From NCBI GenBank assembly GCA_019359415.1, contig JAHHHH010000040.1:1-61264 (forward strand): a DNA stretch of 61,264 bases, given 5' to 3'. Shown here piece by piece: positions 9,505 to 19,123 of the stretch. The stretch's first letter is position 1, and every line of letters begins with the position of its first letter. The notes below the pieces were generated by a model. The model saw only the letters and a list, made by a program, of their open reading frames with translations, made no database searches and was not told the origin of the DNA. The position numbers and the translations under genes are program-made. This DNA is from Iphinoe sp. HA4291-MV1 (lineage in GTDB: Bacteria; Cyanobacteriota; Cyanobacteriia; Cyanobacteriales; Nostocaceae).

Positions 9505-9840
9505 ATGACCCCACGGACGCCACATCCTTCTCCCAAAGGGAGACGCATGCGAACAACGGGGGGAACCCCCAAGGGCGGAGTGGCTCATGAATCCGCTTGC
9601 TCTGATACCCCGAGTCATTCGCCCTTCTCAAGAGCACAGACGCGCTCGTCCTCCGGACACGCTGCTTTGTTGGCGCAAGCCTCCCTTAGGACTTACAAAG
9701 AAAGGGTTTACCTGTCGCACACTCGCCATTCTGGCTCCTAGCTCTTGAGGACTGAACGGCAGATGCTACAACGCGCTTAACCCCGACACCAGTCGCCAGG
9801 GCGCGGGAGATCCGCCGGAGAGCACTGCCTCTAAAAGACA
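9505..9840. repeat. GC-rich dispersed repeat block between ftsL-like gene and ftsI
   Basis: A patchwork of small palindromes unlike the flanking AT-richer sequence, for example GGGGGGAACCCCC near 9560 and GGCAGATGCTACAACG near 9758, a near match of which occurs at about 33408 (ATAGATGCTACAACGGGG). The short ORFs inside it are artefacts of repeat composition. Confidence 0.65.
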
Positions 9841-9853
9841 AAGGACTATCTTC

Positions 9854-11704
9854 ATGCAAAAGTCACCAAGCAGAAAAAAATTTAAAAACTTTAATTTTCC
9901 GAAACCAGCATTCACAAGGCGACGGCAGAAAGGTTCGAGACGAGAGTCACACAGCAAACCTGCTGACCCCACCAAAAAGCAAGCCCCCAATATAAAATCT
10001 AGACTTTTCGTTGTTTGGAGCTTTCTCATTGCGGCTGGGGTAGGGCTAGCTTTTAATTTGTACAATCTACAAATCGTGCGCGGACCAAAGCTAACAGAAA
10101 AGGCGCGAAACCAGCAAATGGTGAATTTGCGACCTTTTATACCCCGTCGCCCTGTGGTGGATCGTAATAAGGATTTGCTGGCAATTGACCGTCCTGTCTA
10201 TACTTTGTACGCACATCCCAAGCTCTTTGAAAAGTCTCATCAGCAGATAGCAGAACAGCTTTCGCCAATACTGGATCAAGACGCTGCTGGGTTAGGAAGA
10301 AAGTTTGACAGTAAAAGAAGCGGTATTACACTTGCCACCGCCTTAAGCGAAGGAATTGCCGATCGCATTTCTTCACTACATCTCAATGGCTTAGAGTTAA
10401 TTCAAAAATACTCCCGATTCTACCCACAGCAGGATTTAGTTGCAGAAGTAGTAGGCTACGTTAACGTTGACCGTCGCGGTCAGGCTGGTGTGGAGTACAG
10501 CCAAGAGAAATTGCTAGAACGTTCCATGCAAACGGTACGTCTCAGCAGAGCGGGTAACGGGGCGCTGATGCCAGATTATGCTCCAGATGGTTTTTTCAAT
10601 TCGGATGATCTGCAGCTGAAACTGACTATAGACAGCCGTCTGCAAAGAGTTGCCCGCTTTGCTCTTAAAGAACAAATGGAAAAGTATCGAGCAAAACGAG
10701 GAGCAGTCATTGTTATGGATGCGTGGGATGGTTCCCTACTCGCTTTGGTTTCTCAGCCCACCTATAACCCAAATGAATACTCTAAAGCCGACATCTCCTT
10801 ATTTAAAAACTGGACGATCGCAGATCTATATGAACCAGGTTCAACCTTCAAACCCTTGAATGTGGCTATTGCTTTGGAAGCTGGCATCATTAAACCTGAA
10901 GATGTGTTTAATGATCCGGGTTACATTCAAGTGGCTGATCGAACAATCAAGAATGCCGAAAACAAACGTTACGGGCGGATAAACATAGCTCAAATTCTGC
11001 AACACTCCAGCAATATAGGTATGGTGCAAATCATTCAAAGATTGCAGCCTTCAGTTTACTACGGTTGGCTGGAACGCTTGGGGCTAGGGCAAAGCGTTGA
11101 TACGGATTTACCATTCACTGTTAATAGTCAACTCAAAAGTCAGGAAGAATTTCTTGCTACGCCAGTTGAACCAGCAACGGCTTCTTTTGGTCAAGGCTTT
11201 TCGTTGACACCGTTGCAGTTGGTGCAAATGCACGGAGCTTTAGCCAATGGAGGGAAACTGCTTACACCTCACGTAGTCCAGGGATTGATAGATACCAAAG
11301 GACAAGTTCACTATTCACCCAATCGAGCGGCACCGCGCCAAATCTTTTCATCCACGACTGCCCAAAAGGTCGTAGAGATGATGGAGAGTGTCGTCGATGA
11401 TGGATCAGGAAAAGCATCACAAATTCCTGGGTATCGCATCGCAGGCAAAACTGGCACAGCTCAAAAAGCCAGTCGTGCTGGTGGCTACATTGTCGGAGCT
11501 AAAATCACTAGCTTTGTAGGTATCTTACCTGTGGAATCCCCCCGCTATGTGGTGCTGGCATTGCTTGATGATCCGAAAGGAGAAAATGCTTATGGTGGTA
11601 CTGTAGCCGCACCCGTTGCTAAATCAGTGATGGAAGCACTGATTACCATTGAACAAATTCCACCAAGTAAATCGATGGCTCAAACACCTGCCAGTCCGCG
11701 TTGA
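9854..11704 (+). CDS. ftsI: peptidoglycan transpeptidase FtsI / class B PBP
   Basis: 616 residues. Basic cytoplasmic N-terminus, one membrane helix at about 55-75, a class B dimerisation domain (RPFIPRRPVVDRN onward) and a penicillin-binding transpeptidase domain with all three motifs: SxxK with Ser330 (GSTFK), SxN with Ser385-Ser386-Asn387, and KTGT at Lys532. Family role: cross-links peptidoglycan at the division septum as partner of FtsW and FtsL. An elongation-type PBP2 is less likely given the length and the ftsL-like neighbour. It ends next to a heptanucleotide repeat patch. Confidence 0.92.
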   Translation: MQKSPSRKKFKNFNFPKPAFTRRRQKGSRRESHSKPADPTKKQAPNIKSRLFVVWSFLIAAGVGLAFNLYNLQIVRGPKLTEKARNQQMVNLRPFIPRRPVVDRNKDLLAIDRPVYTLYAHPKLFEKSHQQIAEQLSPILDQDAAGLGRKFDSKRSGITLATALSEGIADRISSLHLNGLELIQKYSRFYPQQDLVAEVVGYVNVDRRGQAGVEYSQEKLLERSMQTVRLSRAGNGALMPDYAPDGFFNSDDLQLKLTIDSRLQRVARFALKEQMEKYRAKRGAVIVMDAWDGSLLALVSQPTYNPNEYSKADISLFKNWTIADLYEPGSTFKPLNVAIALEAGIIKPEDVFNDPGYIQVADRTIKNAENKRYGRINIAQILQHSSNIGMVQIIQRLQPSVYYGWLERLGLGQSVDTDLPFTVNSQLKSQEEFLATPVEPATASFGQGFSLTPLQLVQMHGALANGGKLLTPHVVQGLIDTKGQVHYSPNRAAPRQIFSSTTAQKVVEMMESVVDDGSGKASQIPGYRIAGKTGTAQKASRAGGYIVGAKITSFVGILPVESPRYVVLALLDDPKGENAYGGTVAAPVAKSVMEALITIEQIPPSKSMAQTPASPR

Positions 11705-11711
11705 GGAAAAA

Positions 11712-11808
11712 GGGCAATGGGCAATGGGCATTGGGCAATGGGCAATGCTTGATTCACAGTTCTCGGTTCCCAGTTCTCGGTTCCCGGTTCCCAATTCCCA
11801 ATTCCCAT
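11712..11808. repeat. heptanucleotide tandem repeats (GGGCAAT and GGTTCCC types)
   Basis: GGGCAAT-type units (five, one as GGGCATT) are followed by alternating CAGTTCTCGGTTCCC and CAATTCC units. This is a short tandem repeated repetitive (STRR) patch in the 3' flank of ftsI; similar GGGCAAT units recur at about 47320. Confidence 0.85.
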
Positions 11809-11958
11809 CCCCCCTCTGCGCCTGTAGACTGAATCTTTTCTCAGGAACTTAATTTTTCTTTATGACTTGTGGGAGATGTACTTAAAATTTACTTAATGAG
11901 AATCTAAATAGCAGAAGCTGAAATAATTTCATGTCTGTCTTTACTAGCCAAATGTTCC

Positions 11959-13074
11959 ATGCAGAGCAATTTAGTGATGTCTCCTCTCCCCAAAGTTGAA
12001 AGAAAAAGTACGCAGATAGAAGAAAAAATAAGTATAAATTACGAGCGTGCTGAGCAGCAATTCATAGAACTGCTGGCAACAGAGAATTTAGACAAAAAAC
12101 TAGATGCAGAACCTGCATTGAAGACCGAGTTTGAACACACGCTCGCTGTAGCAATTTGTGCTGCTTATCAAAATGGTGCTAGCAATGATGCCGCTCATCG
12201 TTTTCTCCAGCGTATTCTTTATCGCATTAATCGATTAAGTTTGTTTTGGTACGATGATCTACGCTACTACATAAACGAGCGTTCTCCATACTTGCATTTC
12301 TGTCGCGACCAAATTGAGATGGCTTGGCAAGAGTGGGAAATTGGACAAATCAATGTGGCAGCATTGCAACAATTGGATGTTAAGCAAGCCCTAATTGAGC
12401 GTGCTGCTTACGATTTAGATCCACCTTTATCGAAAGACAGTCACTACATCCGGGAGGAAATGAACGAGGCTGGCTACCGTCACTTGCTGGCTATTGGCTC
12501 ATTTGAGGGCTTAGTGGAAAGCAGTCACCTTCCGCGCATTTTGGGTGGCGCTGCTAATGCAATACAGTGTGCGCTGATGCGAGTATTTCAGGAAGAGTAC
12601 GGTAACGGTCGCTTATCTCGCAAGCATTCTACGTTTTTTGCTCAAATGCTTGGCGAATTTGGGATGAACACCGAACCAGAGGGATACTTCGATTTAGTCC
12701 CGTGGGAACTTCTAGCTTGTTCCAATCATAGCTATCTAATAAGTGAATGTAAGCGCTATTTTCTGCGTTATAATGGGGGGTTAACGTATTTCGAGATATC
12801 AGTACCTGCAACTTTCAGAAACTACGTTGCAGCAGCGCAGCGCTTGGGACTCTCTAACGCAGCAATGAGTTATTGGGAAGTGCATATTAGGGAGGACGAA
12901 CGCCACGGTTGCTGGATGTTGGACGATGTGGCTTTGCCGTTAGCCCAGATGTATCCTAATGATGCATGGGAACTCGTGTTAGGGTACGACCAAGAAAAGC
13001 TTATGGGCGATCGCGCGGCTCTTGCTGTTGTGCGATCGATACGTGAAGCAGAACAAGTCGCCTCATGCATATAA
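11959..13074 (+). CDS. heme-oxygenase-like iron-containing redox enzyme
   Basis: 371 residues, mostly helical, resembling the iron-containing redox enzyme family (Haem_oxygenas_2, heme-oxygenase-like di-iron oxidases). Candidate metal ligands occur in two groups typical of this fold: Glu212/Glu213 with His223 (EEYGNGRLSRKH) and Glu307, His309, Asp313 and His316 (EVHIREDERH). Characterised relatives perform oxygen-dependent N-oxygenation, C-C cleavage or desaturation, usually on small acids or amines; the substrate here is unknown. Residues 1-45 are a poorly conserved extension, so the start could be later. A methyltransferase follows 170 bp downstream on the same strand. Confidence 0.75.
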   Translation: MQSNLVMSPLPKVERKSTQIEEKISINYERAEQQFIELLATENLDKKLDAEPALKTEFEHTLAVAICAAYQNGASNDAAHRFLQRILYRINRLSLFWYDDLRYYINERSPYLHFCRDQIEMAWQEWEIGQINVAALQQLDVKQALIERAAYDLDPPLSKDSHYIREEMNEAGYRHLLAIGSFEGLVESSHLPRILGGAANAIQCALMRVFQEEYGNGRLSRKHSTFFAQMLGEFGMNTEPEGYFDLVPWELLACSNHSYLISECKRYFLRYNGGLTYFEISVPATFRNYVAAAQRLGLSNAAMSYWEVHIREDERHGCWMLDDVALPLAQMYPNDAWELVLGYDQEKLMGDRAALAVVRSIREAEQVASCI

Positions 13075-13244
13075 AATATCTCAAAAATTATAAAATAACT
13101 GCTTTTTATCTAGCTAGCTGTAAACTATCTCTTTAATCGTCAATTGCTTAGCTTAGGAACAGTTTTTGTTTGCCTTTTTGCAAACACTTCATCATGTGGG
13201 TACTGTCTACCATCAGAACTTTAGCCTATAGATAGTATAGTCAA

Positions 13245-13940
13245 ATGAAAGACTTCTTTTCTTGTCCTGAGGAATCTAATTTTTATTCCAACTGCTTGGA
13301 AAACTTGGTTTTTAAAAATTGTCAAAAATCTGAATATGTTGTTGAATTTGGCTCAGGAGATGGCAGTCCTGTTATTAATTCACTCTTGAGAAATCGGTTT
13401 GATGGTGTGATACATGGATTTGAATTAAATACGTCTGCTTGGAAAGCCGCTAATTCAACCATAGACGAATATGATCTTGGACATAAATACATCATCTATA
13501 ATTCCTGTTTGTTTGATTCTTCTCAACCAGAAGCTGAATATTTAGTAGCTAATCCACCTTATCTTCCTGCACCAGATAATAATATTTATATGCCTTTGTT
13601 ATTTGGTGGAGAAGATGGAGCGACAATTACTAATAATCTTTTATCATTGGGTTATCCAAACGTATTACTTTTAGTATCTAGTTTCTCTAATCCAAAAAGT
13701 ACAATTCATCATGCAAGGTCTAACGGTTACTGGGTAAACAATTTTGTCGTTTTACCTTTAAAATTTGGCTACTATAGCTCTGAACCAAAAGTTAAAAAAC
13801 GCATAGAAGAATTACGAAAAAATAAAATGGCATTTTATGATGGTGATTATTACTTTTTAGCTGGTGTTTTATTTAAAAAGTCTCAAAAATCTGAGGTAGA
13901 TTTATCTAATCAGTTAGTTCAAGCCATGACAAGTTTGTAA
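13245..13940 (+). CDS. class I SAM-dependent methyltransferase with NPPY motif
   Basis: 231 residues. The SAM-binding loop is EFGSGDG (residues 34-40), the acidic end of strand 2 is FELN (about 59-62), and NPPY stands at 103-106. NPPY is the signature of methyltransferases acting on planar amide or amino nitrogens (HemK/PrmC, RsmC-like and N6-adenine enzymes). It lacks the PrmC N-terminal helical domain, so release-factor methylation is unlikely; the target is unknown. Codons are AT-rich compared with neighbours. It follows the di-iron oxidase-like gene and ends at a strong hairpin. Confidence 0.8.
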   Translation: MKDFFSCPEESNFYSNCLENLVFKNCQKSEYVVEFGSGDGSPVINSLLRNRFDGVIHGFELNTSAWKAANSTIDEYDLGHKYIIYNSCLFDSSQPEAEYLVANPPYLPAPDNNIYMPLLFGGEDGATITNNLLSLGYPNVLLLVSSFSNPKSTIHHARSNGYWVNNFVVLPLKFGYYSSEPKVKKRIEELRKNKMAFYDGDYYFLAGVLFKKSQKSEVDLSNQLVQAMTSL

Positions 13941-13993
13941 AATAGGTGGTTAACTGTTCATAAATCATAAATTAATTGCCAGGCTAACAATAA

Positions 13994-14036
13994 AAAAACT
14001 TCTTGAAGTGTTTATGTCCAGCTTCAAGAAGTTTTT
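13994..14036. terminator. bidirectional intrinsic terminator
   Basis: A perfect 15-bp inverted repeat (AAAAACTTCTTGAAG and complement, 13-nt loop) sits between two convergent methyltransferase genes; the stem ends in an A/T run on each side, so it can stop transcription from both directions. Confidence 0.85.
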
Positions 14037-14059
14037 CAACAGAAACTAAAAACCAGGGT

Positions 14060-14797
14060 TTAATCTACCGAGGGGGAGGCAATAAATGTCCAAGTTGCCA
14101 TATATGTCCCAGCGTACTTATTTGAATAGTCAGCACCGCTATCCGGAACAAACCAGTCAGGAATTGTTTTCTGCTGTCGAATCTTTTTATCCAAGCCAAT
14201 CAGCAGGGAAATATTCTCATAAACAATTTTTGCCTTTGCCGTTTCCAGCATTTTTTCTACTGAATTTTGTAGCCATTCCGCTCGGGCATACAGATTATGA
14301 GATGGATGATCGCCATAGGCAAAAGGTACAATGATGACTAGATATCCTTTGTCGCTTATTATCCTGTCCAGACAAAATTGAATGAGTTCCTGATCGTCCT
14401 TTTTTTCTAAGGTTTCCTTGTCAGTGCTATGAAATAGCAGTCCACATAAAACGACTGCATCAAATTTTTTGTTCTTTGCAGCAAGTTCAGGCAGTATAAT
14501 TGATAAATCTTTGACAACGAAGTTCCTGTTGGGGTAGAGCTTTAAACAGTATTCAATAGCCAATTCACTGTGATCGATTCCAAGGTAATCACAGGATTCA
14601 GGTATATATTTACACAATGCACCATTACCACATCCCAGATCCAATAATGAAAATGATTGTTGCTGAAAAGCGTCATCCAGAAAAGAAAATGTTGGTTTAT
14701 ATCGAGGGGCATTTTCAGGCAACTCTAGATACGAATAGTAGTCATCCTGAAAACGTTCTTCTTCAGATGTATTGCGATCCGGTGGACGCTCTTCCAT
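14060..14797 (-). CDS. class I SAM-dependent methyltransferase
   Basis: 245 residues. SAM motif I is LLDLGCGNGA (51-60), followed by GIDHS at the end of strand 2, and a later DAVVLCGLLFHS stretch fits motif IV/V of small-molecule methyltransferases (Methyltransf_11/25 type). No substrate-specific domain is visible. It is convergent with the NPPY methyltransferase at 13245 but unrelated to it in sequence. Function unknown. Confidence 0.8.
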   Translation of the reverse strand: MEERPPDRNTSEEERFQDDYYSYLELPENAPRYKPTFSFLDDAFQQQSFSLLDLGCGNGALCKYIPESCDYLGIDHSELAIEYCLKLYPNRNFVVKDLSIILPELAAKNKKFDAVVLCGLLFHSTDKETLEKKDDQELIQFCLDRIISDKGYLVIIVPFAYGDHPSHNLYARAEWLQNSVEKMLETAKAKIVYENISLLIGLDKKIRQQKTIPDWFVPDSGADYSNKYAGTYMATWTFIASPSVD

Positions 14798-15274
14798 AAG
14801 TACTGTCGCACTGTCATTGATAAAGTATGACTATCTTCAAACATTTATCCAGGAATTTCATCACCCTTCATAGTTATCTCATTTATACTTAATAAGATAG
14901 ATGTCAATATTGCCTGATAGGGCTATCGGCTAGATGCTAAAGTCCTTTGGATGAATCAGAGGAAAAGTAAATCTAAAATATTCAGTAGTTTGAGACGACA
15001 TAAAATGTATTTTATAATACAAGAGTGTTGGATACTAGATTTGGAATGAGTAATAATTGGAGCTAGTTTTTAAGAGATTAGTGTAATCTTAGCAGCAAGC
15101 AATAAGCCAGTTTTAAGGGCTTTCTCACTCGCATTGCTTTGCAGGTAGATTGAGTGTCTTTAAGTCGTTAAAGAGCACGACACTACTCAAGAAGAAGAAG
15201 AACAGCCTGTGATGAAGGTGCATTTTGATATTATTCACTCTATTAAAGCAGCTTTTGGAGGTCTACCAAAAAAA
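14798..15274. other. intergenic region between divergent genes
   Basis: AT-rich spacer upstream of two divergent genes. I see no RNA gene, repeat or recognisable operator. Confidence 0.45.
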
Positions 15275-16978
15275 ATGAACTTACAACCACCACTGCCTAA
15301 CAATGAATTGGATAGGCTCAATGCACTGCACCAGTATCAAATTCTCGACACCTCTCCCGAAAAAGTCTTCGACGACTTCACCTTCTTAGCCGCACAAATT
15401 TGTCGTACCCCAATTGCGATTATTAGCCTTCTCGATGGGAATCGACAGTGGTTTAAATCGAAGGTGGGTGTAACGGTACCTGAAACGAATCGGGATATTG
15501 CATTCTGCGCTTATACAATTTTACACCCAAAACCACTAGTCGTCAGAAATGCGTTGACAGACTCTAGGTTTGCAACAAACCCTTTGGTACTCTCTGACCC
15601 CAATATACGTTTTTACGCTGGCGCACCCCTACTTACACCTGAGGGATTTGGGATTGGAACGTTATGCGTCATTGACGTAGTACCCCGAGATTTGAGTCTG
15701 GAACAGGTGGAAGCACTGCGGGTATTGAGTAGTCAGGTGATGGCACAATTGGAGTTGCGGCGTAATGCTATAACTTTATCTCGTACTATTATCCAACGAC
15801 AGCAGACAGCAGAACAGCTTCGTGGCCAGTACGATTTTATTGAGACCTTCTATCGTCAAGGAGAAGAAAAGGCTCGAAAAGGAGACTACCAAGGAGCTAT
15901 TGCAGACTTTAACGAGTTCCTGCGGCTCAATCCCCACGGCTTTAAGGCTTACTATGACCGAGGACTTGCCCGTCAAAAGCTAGGAGACTACAAGGGTGCA
16001 ATGGTAGACTTTGATATGTATCTGCGGTTTAATCCTAACGATGTTGAAGCTCGCTATAATCGGGGGCTGCTTCGCTTTGAACTAGGAGACTACAAAGGAG
16101 CGATCGCAGATTACAGCGATGCTATGCATATCAATCCTGACTATGCCATTCCCAATGAGGTGAGGCTTATTTACTCTGAACTTGACAAAAAAGAAGCAAT
16201 TGTCGAGCACACCCACTACTTGGAGCCAAATTCCAAGGATATTGATGCTGATATCGCTGATATCAATATCAACCAGAATCACAATCACTCTAGGTTGGAA
16301 GATAACAGCAGCAAAATTGAGGATAGTACACAGTTTCTGCCGCTGATTTCTAACAATACCGAAGTCTACGTTAGCTTAGATGATGCCCAATATCAACCGG
16401 AAAATGGCACCCAATCTCTGCAATTAAGCCCTGATAATGCCAAATCATATATGATCAGAGGTAATGCTCGTCGTGAATTGGAAGATTACAGTGGTGCGAT
16501 CGAAGACTATACACAATCTTTGAAGATTAATCCCCACGATGCACAAGCATATATCAGCCGGGGTAATGCTCGCTTTCTGCGAAAAGATTACACTGGTGCC
16601 ATTGATGATTATACTCAGAGCTTGCGGATAAATCCTAATAATGCTAAGACTTACACTAGCCGAGGTAATGCCTATTGTGAGTTGGAAGATTACAGTGCCG
16701 CAATTGAAGATTATACCCAGTCTCTAGAACTGAGCTCCAATAATGCTGAAGCTTACATCAATCGAGCTAATGCTCGCTCTAGGCTAAAAGACTATAGTGG
16801 TGCAATTGAAGATTACACGCACTTTCTACAGCTTAATCCTAACGATGCTAAAGCTTACATCAGCCGGGGTAATGCCCGCTCTAAGCTAAAAGATTATAGC
16901 GGCGCAATTGAAGATTACAAAAGGGTGTGGTCAAAGGCAATTGAACAGCTGCCTAAGCTATCTAGCGAGAACAGCTGA
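15275..16978 (+). CDS. GAF domain plus TPR repeat protein
   Basis: 567 residues from the ATG at 15275, which follows GGAGGT by 12 nt; an upstream GTG at 15209 would add 22 residues. An N-terminal GAF domain (about 15-170; ILDTSPEKVFDDFTFLAAQIC, VRFYAGAPL-type core) is followed by about eight TPR units of 34 residues with strong RGNARxxLxDYSGAIEDY consensus. The middle (about 305-395) is degenerate and Asn/Asp-rich. The GAF domain is clearly related to that of the kinase at 20731. There is no kinase or output domain, so it probably senses a ligand and acts through protein contacts. The last five TPRs are nearly identical, suggesting recent duplication. Confidence 0.85.
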   Translation: MNLQPPLPNNELDRLNALHQYQILDTSPEKVFDDFTFLAAQICRTPIAIISLLDGNRQWFKSKVGVTVPETNRDIAFCAYTILHPKPLVVRNALTDSRFATNPLVLSDPNIRFYAGAPLLTPEGFGIGTLCVIDVVPRDLSLEQVEALRVLSSQVMAQLELRRNAITLSRTIIQRQQTAEQLRGQYDFIETFYRQGEEKARKGDYQGAIADFNEFLRLNPHGFKAYYDRGLARQKLGDYKGAMVDFDMYLRFNPNDVEARYNRGLLRFELGDYKGAIADYSDAMHINPDYAIPNEVRLIYSELDKKEAIVEHTHYLEPNSKDIDADIADININQNHNHSRLEDNSSKIEDSTQFLPLISNNTEVYVSLDDAQYQPENGTQSLQLSPDNAKSYMIRGNARRELEDYSGAIEDYTQSLKINPHDAQAYISRGNARFLRKDYTGAIDDYTQSLRINPNNAKTYTSRGNAYCELEDYSAAIEDYTQSLELSSNNAEAYINRANARSRLKDYSGAIEDYTHFLQLNPNDAKAYISRGNARSKLKDYSGAIEDYKRVWSKAIEQLPKLSSENS

Positions 16979-17003
16979 TTCAGAAATAGCGTTTAGGTAT
17001 TTC

Positions 17004-17040
17004 ATAGATGGACACTGAAAATTTATCTTTGTCCATCTAT
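17004..17040. terminator. bidirectional terminator hairpin
   Basis: ATAGATGGACA and its exact complement around a 15-nt loop, between the convergent GAF-TPR gene and the gene at 17045; TTGTTT follows on the plus strand. Confidence 0.65.
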
Positions 17041-17044
17041 TGTT

Positions 17045-18130
17045 TCATTTCTCAAATTGAAGTATCGCACCCAAGCGCTGACGCTTCTCAAAAAATATTT
17101 CTTGCATTGCTTGAGTGTGTGGCTGTAAAAGAGAACTTTGTTCCGGCGTCACACGGCTCATAATTTCATCTACTAATGATTGAATCCATTGTGCACACAG
17201 TTCCCATTTTACATCCACGCTTTCCATAACCATGATACATAAGGCAGCGAGTTCCTGTTCCATTGGTACAGTATTCTCCTCCAACATACACAGCCAAAGA
17301 TATGCCTGGAACATATTTAAATCACGCAAGCAAGAGTGTGTGACTCCAGGATCACTTAACCCACCTCGACGGCTACGATGGTTAGGAAACAATTCAGTGA
17401 TCCGGTGATAAACCACCTGTGCAATCTCATCAGAAACAGACAACATTTGTTCTACTAAGGCTAATGCTGGAGAATCCAATTGATGTTTAGCAGCAGCAGC
17501 ACAAACTCTTTGCCAAGGAACTGCTACTTGCTCTTCCACAAATTTAAAGTAAGGAGCAATGATGATTTGCTCAATTGGCGTTAACTGTTTCAAAAGTAAC
17601 TGATTGCAGAAGTTCAACAGTGTAGTGATAAAGCCAAGAGTGCGCCAGTCGTGTGATAGTATATGTTGCTCCTGAAATTCTAGTAGAATTGGTTGGAGCG
17701 CTGTGGCTAACTGTTCTATGTTTGGTATTCCCCACTCCGAAAGCGACAACGAATTTCCTGCGATCGCCCATAATATTGATTGTTGTGAATTGGACGATTG
17801 TTGGTAAAATTCTAATAGCTTGATATAAACTTGATGACTATACTGACTGAGTTGTCGGGTCTCGTTCAAGTCCAGAACATTCGGAATGTATTCGTAAAGC
17901 TCTTTTGCCAGTATTCCTGCCATTTGGCAAGTCACATCTAGTAAGGGCAGTTGTAATTTGGCGACAGTCTTAACTCGCCCTGCGGGTGAAGCGGCTTCAA
18001 CCAAATCGCGATGAAGCCAAGGATCTTGAAATAGAAAGCGAGAGGATAAGTCTGGTGTGTAGCGCTTTGCCCAAAGCTTCGTCAAGCGCTCAACAGAAGG
18101 TGTTTTGACTAATTGAGTGATTACAAGCAC
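17045..18130 (-). CDS. conserved hypothetical helical protein
   Basis: 361 residues, predicted almost all helical, soluble, with no signal peptide, membrane segment or catalytic motif I recognise. Composition is typical of a cyanobacterial core protein. The ATG at 18130 fits; MLVITQLVKTP is the first in-frame start. It sits between the GAF-TPR gene and a petJ pseudogene, and context gives no functional clue. Confidence 0.65.
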   Translation of the reverse strand: MLVITQLVKTPSVERLTKLWAKRYTPDLSSRFLFQDPWLHRDLVEAASPAGRVKTVAKLQLPLLDVTCQMAGILAKELYEYIPNVLDLNETRQLSQYSHQVYIKLLEFYQQSSNSQQSILWAIAGNSLSLSEWGIPNIEQLATALQPILLEFQEQHILSHDWRTLGFITTLLNFCNQLLLKQLTPIEQIIIAPYFKFVEEQVAVPWQRVCAAAAKHQLDSPALALVEQMLSVSDEIAQVVYHRITELFPNHRSRRGGLSDPGVTHSCLRDLNMFQAYLWLCMLEENTVPMEQELAALCIMVMESVDVKWELCAQWIQSLVDEIMSRVTPEQSSLLQPHTQAMQEIFFEKRQRLGAILQFEK

Positions 18131-18261
18131 GAATTTCTTGATAGTAAACTTATGTAAATTTACTGAAAGTATTTAGCAGTAGCTAGATTATCAGAGTTAT
18201 AGATCACTGCGTATCTCACCAAAGTTATAGAAGCTGTATGTAGCAGCAAATACAACACGGT

Positions 18262-18479
18262 CTACCAAGCATCTGCCGAGTACATACCATACTTTTCCAA
18301 AGCATCTTTTTTCAGGTTTTTGTTAGCTTGAACCAGATTCCTCCCACCCGCGTGACAAGAAGCACAATTGGCACTGAAACTTTTGCTCTCTTAACAACAT
18401 CTGTTGCTAGAGCTGGACGATTGAAGGCAAAGGTGAAGATTGCCATGAGCAACAATAATACTGAAAAAATCTTTTTCAT
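18262..18479 (-). pseudogene. petJ: petJ relic: frameshifted, truncated cytochrome c6
   Basis: From the ATG at 18479 the minus strand reads [19 protein letters not shown] then [10 protein letters not shown], a normal cytochrome c6 signal peptide and mature start. After GCA AAA GTT T one T is missing (near 18376). In the shifted frame it continues [19 protein letters not shown] and onward to [11 protein letters not shown], including the CxxCH heme site, then stops at TAG (18262-18264). The C-terminal third with the axial Met is absent. Cytochrome c6 carries electrons from cytochrome b6f to photosystem I; this copy cannot make a holoprotein. Identity is clear from the signal peptide plus CASCHAGG and EKYGMYS blocks. 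Confidence 0.9.
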
Positions 18480-18747
18480 CCCGTGTTCTTTCTACAAAAG
18501 GCGTATTCGTGAGAATTTCCTTCATAATTCTCTTGTTCATAAGCAGCGAAAAGTCCACATAATCAGCTTTTTGACCCTTACGGGTGTCTCCTCCAACAGA
18601 GGCTGCTTCAGTTGCCAGTTGCTGTAGCCTGACCGAACCCGTCCACCGCACTGGCTCACTTTTGACTTTTGACGAACACAAGAGGGGTACTAGTGTCTCC
18701 AACTTATTTACAATTGATCAAGTCGTTTAAATCCTAGGGGTAGAAAC

Positions 18748-19014
18748 ATGAGAGTTTGGTTTGCCTGCTTTTTGGTGCTGTTTGCCCTAGCGGAACTGTT
18801 TGACTGGGTAAAAGAATTTACTCTACCGCTTCCTATATATATATTAGGTGGAGCGTTTTTGGCTGTTGCTTCCAACTACGATAAGCTTTTTGGATCTTAC
18901 TTTGGCAATGCAACTAGCGAAGCACCATCTCAACAAATCCTGCTTGATGATTCACCTTCCTTCGAAGTTTTGCATTCTGTTGAAGAATTGCAAAAATCTG
19001 AAATAAAAAGTTAA
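18748..19014 (+). CDS. small cyanobacterial membrane protein
   Basis: 88 residues with one or two hydrophobic segments (2-16 and about 27-42, LPLPIYILGGAFLAVASNY) and an acidic, Glu/Ser-rich C-terminal tail. The N-terminal half resembles short unannotated cyanobacterial membrane proteins. GGGGT lies 6-10 bp before the ATG. Function unknown. Confidence 0.65.
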   Translation: MRVWFACFLVLFALAELFDWVKEFTLPLPIYILGGAFLAVASNYDKLFGSYFGNATSEAPSQQILLDDSPSFEVLHSVEELQKSEIKS

Positions 19015-19123
19015 CTTGTTGTCTTGTGGGACAGGAGTCTTTTCTTGTTTCGTATATGAAGAGAGGATGTCTAAACCTACCCCACAAGAGATATTTCTAA
19101 ACTGAACATATTTATTACCTCTA

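Noticed and set aside
9505-9741. 78-residue ORF in the ftsL-ftsI gap
   Set aside because: Built from GC-rich dispersed repeats; no family resemblance.
18328-18702. Two overlapping ORFs of about 100 residues on opposite strands
   Set aside because: They are shadows over the petJ pseudogene; the minus-strand sequence explains the region better.
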